64,000 nt of DNA from Halobacillus salinus (GTDB lineage: Bacteria > Bacillota > Bacilli > Bacillales > Halobacillaceae), in contig NZ_SRJC01000001.1 of NCBI RefSeq assembly GCF_004684905.1, positions 62,001-126,000 of the forward strand, written 5' to 3'. A program made the translations under genes and the position numbers. Positions 1 through 8,437 of this stretch are shown here, piece by piece. Numbering within the stretch: the stretch's first letter is position 1; each line of letters begins with the position of its first letter. The notes beneath the pieces were generated by a model. It worked only from the letters and a program-made list of their open reading frames with translations, was not told the DNA's origin and did not search any database.

Positions 1-1595
1 CCGATGTATTCGTTCATCTGTTCGGCCGCCTTCGTACTCCCGCTCGCAGAATGGATGTTGCGGAGCGGGCTGTACTTCACCTCGATAATCACAGAAGACC
101 GGTAGAGCGGCTCGCCACTGGTCGTATCGTAATGATCGATCCGGATATCGGGTTTGCGTTTCGCGAATTTAGAGAAAAAGTAGCTCCCATTCGCGATCGC
201 TTCCTTCGACCGGTATTCGACTTCCTGGTCGTAGACGAGATGGACCTCTGCCCCGTCTTTCTCGAGCACGACCGCCGTCCCTTCATGGAGCTCGGAGAAC
301 AGGAGCCCGTCCTTCAGCTGACGGGCTAGCGAATCCTGCTTGAACGCGTAGCCGCGATCTGCGAATGATCGGATCATTTTCAACAACGTATAATACTCAT
401 ACAACTTCGACGTCGGATGGAGCACTGGTACCTTGTCCCGCGAGTGCCCACGCTCCACGCGTGACCCCACATTCTTCCACAACTTCAGGAACGACAGATA
501 CCCGCGGCCGGACATCTGCGCCGGCACCCGCGGATGCACCTCGTCCACTTGGCGCCAGAACGGTCGCCTCAACTTCGATTCGATCAGACGCTGATAAACC
601 GCTACCCGGTCGAGCACTTCCCGGAGACCATCGCGCTTTTCGAGTAGCACTTTGCGGTTCTCCTTTTTCCCGATCACGCTGTTCCGCGTCATCACATCAT
701 TACGGGTCGTCACCGATTTCGCAGGTGCAAGGTTATCGCCTTGAATGGTCCGGATCTCCTCCGCATACTGCCCCGCCAACGCATCCAACCGATCCTTCTC
801 TTGAAAAAGGTCGCGCATCAGCCGGTCGAGGGAGGTGAGCAGCGACTTGACCCGATACTTTACATACTGGTTCTCCGGTGTGTCGACGTCGGTATGGTGT
901 TTCCTGTTCAGGAATTTGCCGGCGTGCCTCGCGCCTTTCGAGGAGTGCTGCCACTCGAGACTGCGCCGGTCGAGCCGCTTCGGCGTCTGCTCGATCCGGT
1001 AATGCCGCTTCACGCTCGCATCCGTTTCCCGTTCGATCGAATCGAGCGCTGACGCCAATTCCGAATGGGACGCATCCAACCACTCGAGCAGGCCCTGCTG
1101 GCTCCGGTTCAAGCCGGACAGCGGGCCACCGAGTTGCGCCATCTGCCGGTGGTGATGGACCGTAAGCCCCGGCAGTTCGCCTTCGATCAAGTCCGCAATC
1201 TGGGAGAACTGTGCTTCACTCAAATGGTGGGGGATGACGCGGATCGCTCCGTAATAGACGGCGCCACCGATCTCCACTTCATAGATGAAATCTCCGTTCG
1301 ACCAAGGATAAGCACTCAGCTCGTCTGTCGGATAGATTTTCTGGTAAGGTGCCGAGTAGGAAAACGAGAAAGATATCGCCTCCTCATCGACTGTCGGAAA
1401 ACGCAGCTCCGCGTCCGCTCCGAGCACTTGGACGCTCAGACGCTGATACTCATAGATCGGAACCGTCGTTTCGCCTAGCACACCCGCCTCTTTCGTCCGG
1501 GCGAGCTTCGTGACCGGAACGATCTCTTCCCCCGAAGTGAGCGTCATCTCCACGCCGAGGTCGCGTACCTCGACTGGCTCAGTTCGTAAAGCCAT
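1..1595 (-). CDS. McrC-like DUF2357 nuclease, 3' end outside window
   Basis: Reading the minus strand from ATG at 1595-1593 gives one open frame that runs off the window's left edge (about 531 codons seen). It overlaps the end of the McrB-like gene by 17 bases, so the two are translationally coupled. The N-terminal half is the DUF2357 region typical of McrC partners. Near residues 480-510 lies a PD-(D/E)XK core: a KPDIRI strand followed by IIEVKY, and then a downstream Q-x-x-x-Y. By family knowledge this subunit cuts DNA when driven by the McrB-type motor. The extreme C terminus is not visible. Confidence 0.88.
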   Translation of the reverse strand, partial: MALRTEPVEVRDLGVEMTLTSGEEIVPVTKLARTKEAGVLGETTVPIYEYQRLSVQVLGADAELRFPTVDEEAISFSFSYSAPYQKIYPTDELSAYPWSNGDFIYEVEIGGAVYYGAIRVIPHHLSEAQFSQIADLIEGELPGLTVHHHRQMAQLGGPLSGLNRSQQGLLEWLDASHSELASALDSIERETDASVKRHYRIEQTPKRLDRRSLEWQHSSKGARHAGKFLNRKHHTDVDTPENQYVKYRVKSLLTSLDRLMRDLFQEKDRLDALAGQYAEEIRTIQGDNLAPAKSVTTRNDVMTRNSVIGKKENRKVLLEKRDGLREVLDRVAVYQRLIESKLRRPFWRQVDEVHPRVPAQMSGRGYLSFLKLWKNVGSRVERGHSRDKVPVLHPTSKLYEYYTLLKMIRSFADRGYAFKQDSLARQLKDGLLFSELHEGTAVVLEKDGAEVHLVYDQEVEYRSKEAIANGSYFFSKFAKRKPDIRIDHYDTTSGEPLYRSSVIIEVKYSPLRNIHSASGSTKAAEQMNEYI

Positions 1596-3600
1596 ACATC
1601 ATCAGCTCTTTTGCTTTATTCTCCAAGGTCTGAAGCGACGCCTCGAATGAGGAGGCGAGCTGGGCTTCATCCGACCGGAACAGATCCGCAAGCGCACCGT
1701 CTTCGTATTCCGACACGCCGCCGGCACTCATCATCTCGCCGACGAGCGGGCGGGCGAACGTATCCATGCCTTTGATCTTCGTCAGGATCCGCTGGTCGAT
1801 CTGCAAGTCGAACAACCGTCTGCGATCGATCACGTCGCTTCCGTCTTCATCCTTCGGCACGTTCTGCAGGAACTCGCTGATGGCGAGCGCTACACGGAAC
1901 GAGACCCCTTTTTGCGGATCGTTGCCGCTGATCAGGCGGTGCAGCTCATCGAGGATATGCAGCTCCGACTCGGTCAGCGCATCGAGCCCGGTCTCTTCGG
2001 CCGGCACTTTCCACTCGGTACGGAAAGAAGCTGTCGACACCTGCTTCGAAGCGAGGCTCTCGACCTGTTCGGTACGGAGGTTTTTGTAAAAGGAGGCCGC
2101 CTCTTTGAAGCTCGGCTTCTTCGGACTGATGATATTCGTCCGGTCGAGCAGCCGGTCCGAGAACGCCTTGGTCGTCTCGTCGAAGTTGACGGTTCCGATG
2201 AAGATCAGGTTGTCGCCGATCTTCACCTCGGCACGGTATGCGCCGGATGCTGTCTTCTCTTCGCTGTTGAAGATCGTCAACTTCCGGCCTTTTTCCTCTT
2301 TGACCTCGAGCAGCGACAGGAACGGGCTGAACCAGTGCTCGACCTGTGCGAGGTTCATCTCATCGAAAATGACCATATGGAGCTGTTCCGGGTGGTCTTC
2401 GGCGTGCTGCAACAAGCTGACGAGCCCCGTCTCGCTCTCGTGGAACCGCTCCGTCCCCGGGTTGAAGTATCCGAGCAGGTCATGCGGCTCCTGATAAGCG
2501 GGGGAGATCGGGAGGAACAACAGGTTCTTGTCTTCCTCGAGTCCGAGCGCCTTGCCGTAGATCCGCGCGAGCCTCGATTTACCCGTCCCGGACATTCCGC
2601 CGAGGATCGTGAGCGGGTTCGTCTTCACGCTCATATGGAACGCATACAGGTCCTCATCCCGGTACATCATGTTCTCCTCGTGCCGCGCCATCTGTTTCAA
2701 ACGTCCGAGAAACGCCGTCTCCTCTTCATCGGAAAGGGGGAGGGGTTCCTTCGTCTCCTGCCGTACCGGTTCGCGCTCGAGCTTCATCGTCATCACAGGC
2801 TCCGCTTTTTGCCCCGCGGGTTCCGGTTCGATGCGTCCATTGCCTTTCTCGAGTTTCTCCTGCATCTTCCGGTAATTCTCTTTGGAGAAAAAGAACAAGT
2901 GGTGGTCGTACACGACATCGACGAGCTCGATGAAGTCGTCCGGGTCGAGGTCGACGTAATCCGGCTCCTTGCCTTCTGCCTGGAAGTATGTCGTCGAATT
3001 GCTCTTGCTGCTCAAATCGACGTTGTAGAGCCGGTCCTGGAATACCATCATCGACGGCGCCTCGAACAGGTTCGGATACTTTTTCAGTGAAATCGGACGT
3101 CTGTCGGTCGTCATTTTCGCTTCGAGATCCGCATGCGTTTCACTCGAACGGAGGTCCGGCGCCGGAATGACGTAATACCCATCGGCCGGGGCGGAGTCCT
3201 CGATTTTCAGAAGCTCGACATACAGACGGTCGTTTTTCAGGACGAGACTGAAGATGACCAGCTTGTCCTCGAGGAACGCTTCGACCTTCTCCTGCAGTTC
3301 CGGATACGGGATCCGGTCGAAATCCAGTGCGTCATTCAAGACGCGACGGTTCTGGAAACTGACGGTGTTCCCGGCCAGGTAATGATGGATCCTCCCGAGC
3401 GGACTCGTGATCTCATCCGGCAGAGGGGAGAGGCATTTGATGTAGAAGGTGAGCTTGTCGCTGTGCTCGCTCAGTTCGACCGGCGAACCCAGGGGAGTAT
3501 GACTCCAAATTTCGGTATTCGTCGCCAGCCTGCCGACGAATACACCGTCTTTCAACTGTTTCTTCACGTGGTGTGTCCATTTATTGTTCATCGCTTGCAT
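1579..3600 (-). CDS. McrB-like AAA+ NTPase
   Basis: A 673-residue motor subunit of a McrBC-type restriction module. About 290 N-terminal residues match no family I recognise and probably sense the target. The AAA+ core follows: Walker A GGMSGTGKS near residue 333, the McrB signature DEMNLAQVEHWF near 412, and a GTVNFDETT sensor with RLLDR arginines near 475. The McrB family uses GTP or ATP hydrolysis to translocate DNA and activate the McrC nuclease. The gene overlaps both neighbours (upstream coiled-coil gene by 20 bases, downstream DUF2357 gene by 17), so the three form one operon. Confidence 0.88.
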   Translation of the reverse strand: MQAMNNKWTHHVKKQLKDGVFVGRLATNTEIWSHTPLGSPVELSEHSDKLTFYIKCLSPLPDEITSPLGRIHHYLAGNTVSFQNRRVLNDALDFDRIPYPELQEKVEAFLEDKLVIFSLVLKNDRLYVELLKIEDSAPADGYYVIPAPDLRSSETHADLEAKMTTDRRPISLKKYPNLFEAPSMMVFQDRLYNVDLSSKSNSTTYFQAEGKEPDYVDLDPDDFIELVDVVYDHHLFFFSKENYRKMQEKLEKGNGRIEPEPAGQKAEPVMTMKLEREPVRQETKEPLPLSDEEETAFLGRLKQMARHEENMMYRDEDLYAFHMSVKTNPLTILGGMSGTGKSRLARIYGKALGLEEDKNLLFLPISPAYQEPHDLLGYFNPGTERFHESETGLVSLLQHAEDHPEQLHMVIFDEMNLAQVEHWFSPFLSLLEVKEEKGRKLTIFNSEEKTASGAYRAEVKIGDNLIFIGTVNFDETTKAFSDRLLDRTNIISPKKPSFKEAASFYKNLRTEQVESLASKQVSTASFRTEWKVPAEETGLDALTESELHILDELHRLISGNDPQKGVSFRVALAISEFLQNVPKDEDGSDVIDRRRLFDLQIDQRILTKIKGMDTFARPLVGEMMSAGGVSEYEDGALADLFRSDEAQLASSFEASLQTLENKAKELMMYGFTN

Positions 3601-4849
3601 CGCCCTCCAGGTAATAGATGATCGAACGGAATATTCTCTCCGGTGAGCCGCTGACGAACTTGTAGCTCACTTTTTTCCGGTTCAAAAAGGATTGGATCTT
3701 CAATATGTGTTTCGACGAAAGCCCGTTCGAGTCGATGATCGCGAGCTTCGACTGCGGCAGCGACTTGAACTGCTCCGCGAACGTGAGGTCCGTGTTGTAG
3801 CTCGACAACTTGGAAGCGGGGAGGAAGGCCTCGAACGCCTTTGGATCCCCCGTCGTGATGAAAAAGAAAGGGTCCTCCTCGTCGATGACGGAGAATGAAC
3901 TGTCATCACGCTCCGACTCCAGCTTCTGAACCGTCTCCCGCGCTTCTTCCAGTTGTCCGTCGAGACGGGAGAGCTCGTCTGTCACTTCTTGATACGCCGC
4001 TTCGTGCTCCAGCTTCAACCGCTCGGCTTCTTCTTCCTTCTCTTTCAGCTTCTCGTTCAATGCTTCCTTGCGCTTCGATTCTTTCTTCTCCTTGGTGACA
4101 GCAGCCGCCTGTTCGTCCATCGCCTGCTTTAGTTCGGCATACTGCTGTTCTTTCTGATCATGTGCGATAGCGAGGCTCTCGGTCACCGCCAGTTGATAAA
4201 GCCGCGCCCGTGCCGTCTCGGAAATGACTTCATCCTCGAAGTCATACTGCTGCAGCAACTGAAGGACACGCCCTTCCCGCACATCCTCGTATGCGCTTTC
4301 GAAAATCCCTTCGAGAGTACCTGGCTCCGTCTCTACCGTATCCTCCACACCTTCGAGGAACGCCTCGAGTGATGTGTCGAACGCTTCCGACTGCTTCTCG
4401 ACATGGACATCGAGCAAATCTTCCAACGAATACTCCTGTAAGCCATGGAAGGCTTCCACTTCCTTATGTATGTTCTCGAGCACCTGCTCGCGGACCCCCA
4501 TGTAATGATCGGGGAAAAGGACCGCCAAGAGCATCAGTTTCCTGGTAGGGGAAATGTCCTCTTTCAAGTTCGTCTCGAGCAGGAATGTCGCATAATCCGC
4601 ATCTTCCAACTCGTCATAACTATCTCCCGTGAACTCTTTGAAAAAAATCTCGAGATCCGTCACGGTATCGATCATCTTCACCACTTTCTTCTTGAGTATA
4701 GGCTCCGGTGCCTGCGGGAATTTGCGGTTTGAGAACCCCGGTATTTTCAATTGGAACAATTGAGCTATCCTTGCCAGCTCATACTTCGATATAGAGTCGA
4801 AAAAATCTTGCTTCACCTGTTGTTGGATCGCCAACCAATCTTCATTCAT
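3581..4849 (-). CDS. Coiled-coil protein of the McrBC-like module
   Basis: First gene of the minus-strand module. I chose ATG 4849 (422 residues) because a GGAGGGAG site lies 11 bases upstream; a longer frame to 4939 has no such site. The N terminus is helical and acidic. Roughly residues 210-310 form a long Lys/Glu-rich coiled coil (KEKKESKRKEALNEKLKEK region). The C-terminal 100 residues alternate strands and helices (FFFITTGDP, LAIIDSNGL), resembling a small alpha/beta fold. No catalytic motif is visible. The overlap with the McrB-like gene says it works with it; coiled-coil partners are known in expanded McrBC systems such as CoCoNuT, but this is not shown to be one. Confidence 0.75.
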   Translation of the reverse strand: MNEDWLAIQQQVKQDFFDSISKYELARIAQLFQLKIPGFSNRKFPQAPEPILKKKVVKMIDTVTDLEIFFKEFTGDSYDELEDADYATFLLETNLKEDISPTRKLMLLAVLFPDHYMGVREQVLENIHKEVEAFHGLQEYSLEDLLDVHVEKQSEAFDTSLEAFLEGVEDTVETEPGTLEGIFESAYEDVREGRVLQLLQQYDFEDEVISETARARLYQLAVTESLAIAHDQKEQQYAELKQAMDEQAAAVTKEKKESKRKEALNEKLKEKEEEAERLKLEHEAAYQEVTDELSRLDGQLEEARETVQKLESERDDSSFSVIDEEDPFFFITTGDPKAFEAFLPASKLSSYNTDLTFAEQFKSLPQSKLAIIDSNGLSSKHILKIQSFLNRKKVSYKFVSGSPERIFRSIIYYLEGDASDEQ

Positions 4850-4952
4850 AGTCAGATATTCTCCCTCCGAAAGATGCTTCCTTATGTAAAATAATAGTGA
4901 AAATATTACCAGAATACTAGACTTGACATCGTTCGACAATTCAGAAATTAAA

Positions 4953-5063
4953 GGGGACAGGCACCTTGTCCCGCTTGGCTTCAGTGCACTGCATACCGTC
5001 CGTCGCTGTCGCTTCAGTCTGATTTTCTCCTATGAAGGAGTGTGGGACAAAGTGCCTGTCCCC
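4953..5063. repeat. Inverted-repeat element, REP/MITE-like
   Basis: Two 22-base arms, GGGGACAGGCACCTTGTCCC (4953-4972) plus GC, and its near-complement ending at 5063, match at 20 of 22 positions. They bracket about 67 bases, and each arm itself contains GGGAC/GTCCC half-palindromes. Such GGGGACAGGCACC termini are common in Bacillaceae around REP-associated tyrosine transposases. No transposase is present here, so this looks like a non-autonomous copy sitting between two defence genes. Confidence 0.7.
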
Positions 5064-5191
5064 ATGATTTGGCCGATTTTTGATTTTTTGCAGGAAAATA
5101 TATACTTTTATCAAAAATCATAGGTAGATGAGTAGTTTTCAATTCAAGTTCATCTGAGTTATCAATACTAACAGTTAGGAGTTGCAAAAAA

Positions 5192-6319
5192 TTGAACACC
5201 TCTCAAGATCTTGATAAACAAACGAAAGCACCGAATCTATTTGAATATGCTACGAGTGAGCTGACACAGGATGCTTTCTTAAGTTGGTTGTTCGAACATA
5301 TCCGACTTAATACCTCAGGCGCACCTCATAGGATGGCGGAAAGGTTGCTCCATTTGATATTGGAAAAGTATCAAAGCATCGATCTAACCTTCGAATACCC
5401 TCGACTATCCGATTATTCTATGAAAAAAATAAAACAGCAGTGGAAAAATATCGACCTGTTGATCACCTTTTCTTCCAATGTCGGATCGGAGAATATACAT
5501 ATTATCCTGGAAGATAAAGTGAACAGTGGAGAAAGTCGTAAAAAACAACTCGAATACTATACGGATAAGTTGAAAGAAAAGTCGACAGGTACCATCATCC
5601 CCGTCCTCTTCAAGACAGGTTATGCATCAGAAAAAGAGAAGGACGATTTTGAAAATCGAAATCTTGTATTCATCGGATATGAAGATATCTATGACCTATT
5701 TTCTCCGTATGAGCAAGAATTCATGGAGGATGTCATTTTAAAAAGTTGGTGGTCTTATTTTTGTGAACGATATTACGACCCGATTGAAAAGGCGAAGGAA
5801 CTTCCGATAGAAAATTATACTTCATTGAATTGCTTCAGGGAGGAAATTAAGGATGAGGCATATCCGGAGCAGATAGTATTCAAAGTTCTGACAGACTACT
5901 TGTTCGAGAACCTGCATGACCACTTCTTGACGAAACCGTTCAGGTTCCAGGGAAAAGGGCATGTCGATTGGCATTACGCCCTGAGCAGAGCAACGTGGAA
6001 AAGCAAGGAGCGTAATATCTCTGTACATATCTACTTCAAGTGGGACACACGCAAGTTCTCTCTGATTCTTAAAACAGCCCCTTATCGTTACAAGCCATTG
6101 AAGAAATTGAAAGGAGAAGATAGAGAGAGCTACATGGCGTCTCGGGATGCAATCAAGGAGGAATTAAAGAATCACCAAGTGGGGCATTGGAAAGAAAACA
6201 ATCAATATCTGCAGATAGCTCATAGGAAAGGATTGTCAGATACTCCTATGGGGCAATTGAAAACAGAAATGGAAAGGGAGCTGAAAGAGATAGCGAGGGT
6301 AATAGATACCTTCATGTAA
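5192..6319 (+). CDS. PD-(D/E)XK nuclease family protein (PDDEXK_4-like)
   Basis: A 375-residue protein with a PD-(D/E)XK nuclease core in the N-terminal third: the strand NIDLLITFSS near residue 88, then IILEDKVNSGES near 105, where E-x-K is the catalytic pair. This resembles the standalone PDDEXK_4 nucleases often found in defence islands. The start is TTG at 5192 with TTAGGAG 10 bases upstream; no ATG lies nearby. It stands alone, between the repeat element and a strong terminator, so it is a one-gene unit. Target and partner are unknown. Confidence 0.75.
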   Translation: MNTSQDLDKQTKAPNLFEYATSELTQDAFLSWLFEHIRLNTSGAPHRMAERLLHLILEKYQSIDLTFEYPRLSDYSMKKIKQQWKNIDLLITFSSNVGSENIHIILEDKVNSGESRKKQLEYYTDKLKEKSTGTIIPVLFKTGYASEKEKDDFENRNLVFIGYEDIYDLFSPYEQEFMEDVILKSWWSYFCERYYDPIEKAKELPIENYTSLNCFREEIKDEAYPEQIVFKVLTDYLFENLHDHFLTKPFRFQGKGHVDWHYALSRATWKSKERNISVHIYFKWDTRKFSLILKTAPYRYKPLKKLKGEDRESYMASRDAIKEELKNHQVGHWKENNQYLQIAHRKGLSDTPMGQLKTEMERELKEIARVIDTFM

Positions 6320-6330
6320 ACAAATGAGAA

Positions 6331-6365
6331 GAAGCACCTCCACTTGCCATAAGCGGAGGTGCTTC
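6331..6365. terminator. Bidirectional rho-independent terminator
   Basis: GAAGCACCTCC pairs perfectly with GGAGGTGCTTC (11 bp, extended inward by three more pairs past a mismatch). It lies between the convergent nuclease gene (+) and the small Cys-motif gene (-). Confidence 0.8.
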
Positions 6366-6381
6366 CTTATGTTTCAACTAA

Positions 6382-6651
6382 TCAATAATCACCATTCAAA
6401 TAATCCACAATCTCCCGATCCATCGCCTCAAGCCTCTTCCTATAACTCGTCTTCGTAACGTCAAAGTTCTTCTCATACTTACACATGTAACAAGAACAAC
6501 ACATCCGCTCCTTGTCGAGACGACCAGGCTCCTTCACCCAGGGATGCGACTCCCCAGAGTGCCAGGCATTCCGCACGATGTCGAGCTTCCGATTGATGGC
6601 CCGTTTCCGATGATGTCGATAGTATGCACGATTCCGGTTGATGATGAACAC
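6382..6651 (-). CDS. Small conserved protein with CC-x-C-x-x-C motif
   Basis: An 89-residue basic protein starting at GTG 6651 behind AAGGAGAGG. It has an Arg/His-rich N terminus (RAYYRHHRKRAINRK) and a central Cys cluster, MCCSCYMCKYEK near residues 50-61, that could bind zinc or another metal. The sequence looks like a short conserved hypothetical family of Bacillaceae, of unknown function. It converges on the nuclease gene and shares its terminator. Confidence 0.65.
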   Translation of the reverse strand: MFIINRNRAYYRHHRKRAINRKLDIVRNAWHSGESHPWVKEPGRLDKERMCCSCYMCKYEKNFDVTKTSYRKRLEAMDREIVDYLNGDY

Positions 6652-6946
6652 AACCTCTCCTTGATATTCATATCAACCTATAAGGAAGCAAGGAGAATCA
6701 TTTCGTTCCCTACAGGCTGATATTTAGAGAGGTTCCAGCAGTCCGTTGCAGCATCCGCACAACTCCTATCCGTTATGTAGTCACTTCGCTTCATAACCTA
6801 TCAGAACCACCAGCCCCCACGCAAGGAAAAAAGCATCACCCATCTTCCTTTTCATTTACAAAAAAGGGAACGCCTGTTGGGAGCACAAAAAAATGCCCAC
6901 CCTTTCTCTTATGATGTAGTCAACAAGAAAAAAGGAGAGATGCACA

Positions 6947-7723
6947 ATGAAAACGACATGGGTAAAAGGACTGGGGACAGCGATCATCGGATTGAGCCTG
7001 CTTACGGCATGCGCAGAGGAATCGACCATGAGCAGCAGCGAAGCGGAAGGAAAGACTACGGAGGAGAACACCGAGCAGACGGAACAGCAGGAGCAGCAGG
7101 AAAAAGCGGAAGCCGCCATCGAAATCAAGACGGAAAAATTCGGCGCCTGGAAGGACAGCATCGACAACGTCTACGGCAGCTACTCCGCCGTCATCACGAA
7201 CACCGGCGACAAGCCCGCGATGATCGGCGACATCCAGATCAACTTCGAAGCGGAAGACGGCAGCATCCTCGGTACGATGCCGATGGTCCTCGCCGTACCG
7301 GACATCGTCATGCCGGGCGAGACCGCCTACATCGGAGAGAATACCGGACTTGAGAGCGTCAAGGACGCAGGAGAAGTCGCAGGCGTCAGCACCAACATCG
7401 ACTTCAGCTCGACCGACGAAGAACCGATCATGCTGAAGACCGAGAACGTCAAGCTCAACGAAGGAAAAGACGAGTACTCCAACGCCTACAGCGTCACCGG
7501 CACCGTCATCAACCCGAACGAAGAGATGGCCGACGACATCCGCCTCGCCGCCGGCCTCTATGACGCAGACGGCAACTTCCTGGCGACCCTCACCGGCAGC
7601 ATCATGGTCAGCCTGAACAAAGACGGCAAAGCAGGCTTCGAACTGAACTACCCGGAACTACCGAAAGAAGTCCGCGGCAAAGCGGCAGAAGTCAAAGTGA
7701 AAGCCTACAACTGGACCTTTTAA
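6947..7723 (+). CDS. Lipoprotein with FxLYD-like domain
   Basis: A 258-residue secreted lipoprotein. A signal peptide ends in the lipobox LLTAC, giving lipidated Cys22, followed by a Ser/Glu/Gln-rich linker (residues 23-50). The mature part has two beta-rich segments; the second carries DIRLAAGLYDADGNFL, the hallmark of the FxLYD domain found in surface lipoproteins. Its ligand is unknown. It is followed 25 bases later by the DUF4064 gene, which has its own GGAGG site, so both are probably co-transcribed. Codon use is distinctly G+C-rich, like the ald and ddl regions. Confidence 0.75.
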   Translation: MKTTWVKGLGTAIIGLSLLTACAEESTMSSSEAEGKTTEENTEQTEQQEQQEKAEAAIEIKTEKFGAWKDSIDNVYGSYSAVITNTGDKPAMIGDIQINFEAEDGSILGTMPMVLAVPDIVMPGETAYIGENTGLESVKDAGEVAGVSTNIDFSSTDEEPIMLKTENVKLNEGKDEYSNAYSVTGTVINPNEEMADDIRLAAGLYDADGNFLATLTGSIMVSLNKDGKAGFELNYPELPKEVRGKAAEVKVKAYNWTF

Positions 7724-7748
7724 TCAAAATAGATCGGAGGAATACACA

Positions 7749-8093
7749 ATGAGCAGAACAACGGAAATGGTACTCGGCATATTAGGTGGATTATTCGGAT
7801 TCGGGGGCGCGTTCTTCGCCCTCTTCATGGGAGCGGTCGACGAATCGTTCAACGGCACAAGCGAAATATCAGGACTCGGCACGAGCGCCTTCGTCTTCAG
7901 CATCCTCGCCATCATCGGCGGCATCCTCGTCAAATTCAAACCGAAAGCAGGCGGCTGGCTCATGCTCGTCTCAGGCGTCGCCATCCTGATCTCGATCAGC
8001 CTGTTCGGCGTCGTCCCGGCCCTGTTCCTAATCGCAGCAGGACTGATGGGCATCATCCGGAAAGAAAAGAAGCAGACGGAAGCGGCAGCATAG
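7749..8093 (+). CDS. DUF4064 membrane protein
   Basis: A 114-residue protein with about three hydrophobic segments (residues 8-30, 46-64 and 68-100) and a short basic Lys-rich tail, in the style of the DUF4064 family. GGAGGAATACACA precedes the ATG. Function unknown; its position behind the FxLYD lipoprotein suggests an envelope role. Confidence 0.7.
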   Translation: MSRTTEMVLGILGGLFGFGGAFFALFMGAVDESFNGTSEISGLGTSAFVFSILAIIGGILVKFKPKAGGWLMLVSGVAILISISLFGVVPALFLIAAGLMGIIRKEKKQTEAAA

Positions 8094-8100
8094 AAAGGAG

Positions 8101-8129
8101 AAGAGCAGGGCTTCCGGGTCCTGCTCTTT
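8101..8129 (+). terminator. Rho-independent terminator
   Basis: AAGAGCAGG pairs with CCTGCTCTT around a 10-base loop, starting 8 bases after the DUF4064 stop codon. The T-tract is short (TTTC). Confidence 0.6.
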
Positions 8130-8297
8130 CACCATATCGGAAGGTCCGTCCCTGTCCGGTTCTATAGTAGAACGATTACAATTCTGTTGCAATTTATTCC
8201 AAAGTAAATTGGAATTTTGGAATAGATGACTAGCAGAGAAAAGAGTAATGTCAATTAATTTCCATAAAGAATTGGGAATCCAGTTGGTCAATACTAC

Positions 8298-8311
8298 AGA
8301 ACGAGCGTTCG
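8298..8311. promoter_or_regulatory. LexA (SOS) box-like palindrome
   Basis: AGAACGAGCGTTCG fits the Bacillus LexA/DinR consensus CGAACRNRYGTTCG at 13 of 14 positions. It lies 127 bases upstream of the 1408-residue gene. The rest of this gap (8130-8437) is AT-rich, with a possible TATGAT -10 near 8392 and an AAAGGGG ribosome site at 8424-8430. A role in SOS control of the downstream operon is inference. Confidence 0.4.
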
Positions 8312-8437
8312 TTGTTCATATTTTTGCATACCTTCTTCTGTACTATGAAGGATAGGAAGAGCCCTTAAAGTTTCATAGGGTAATATGATAAAATGAGATG
8401 ATATTTCAAAAGATTATTAATAAAAGGGGTTTAATAG

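Noticed and set aside
1912-3090. Plus-strand frame of 392 codons opposite the McrB-like gene
   Set aside because: Shadow frame of the G+C-rich AAA+ gene; the Arg/Leu/Val-rich sequence has no domain.
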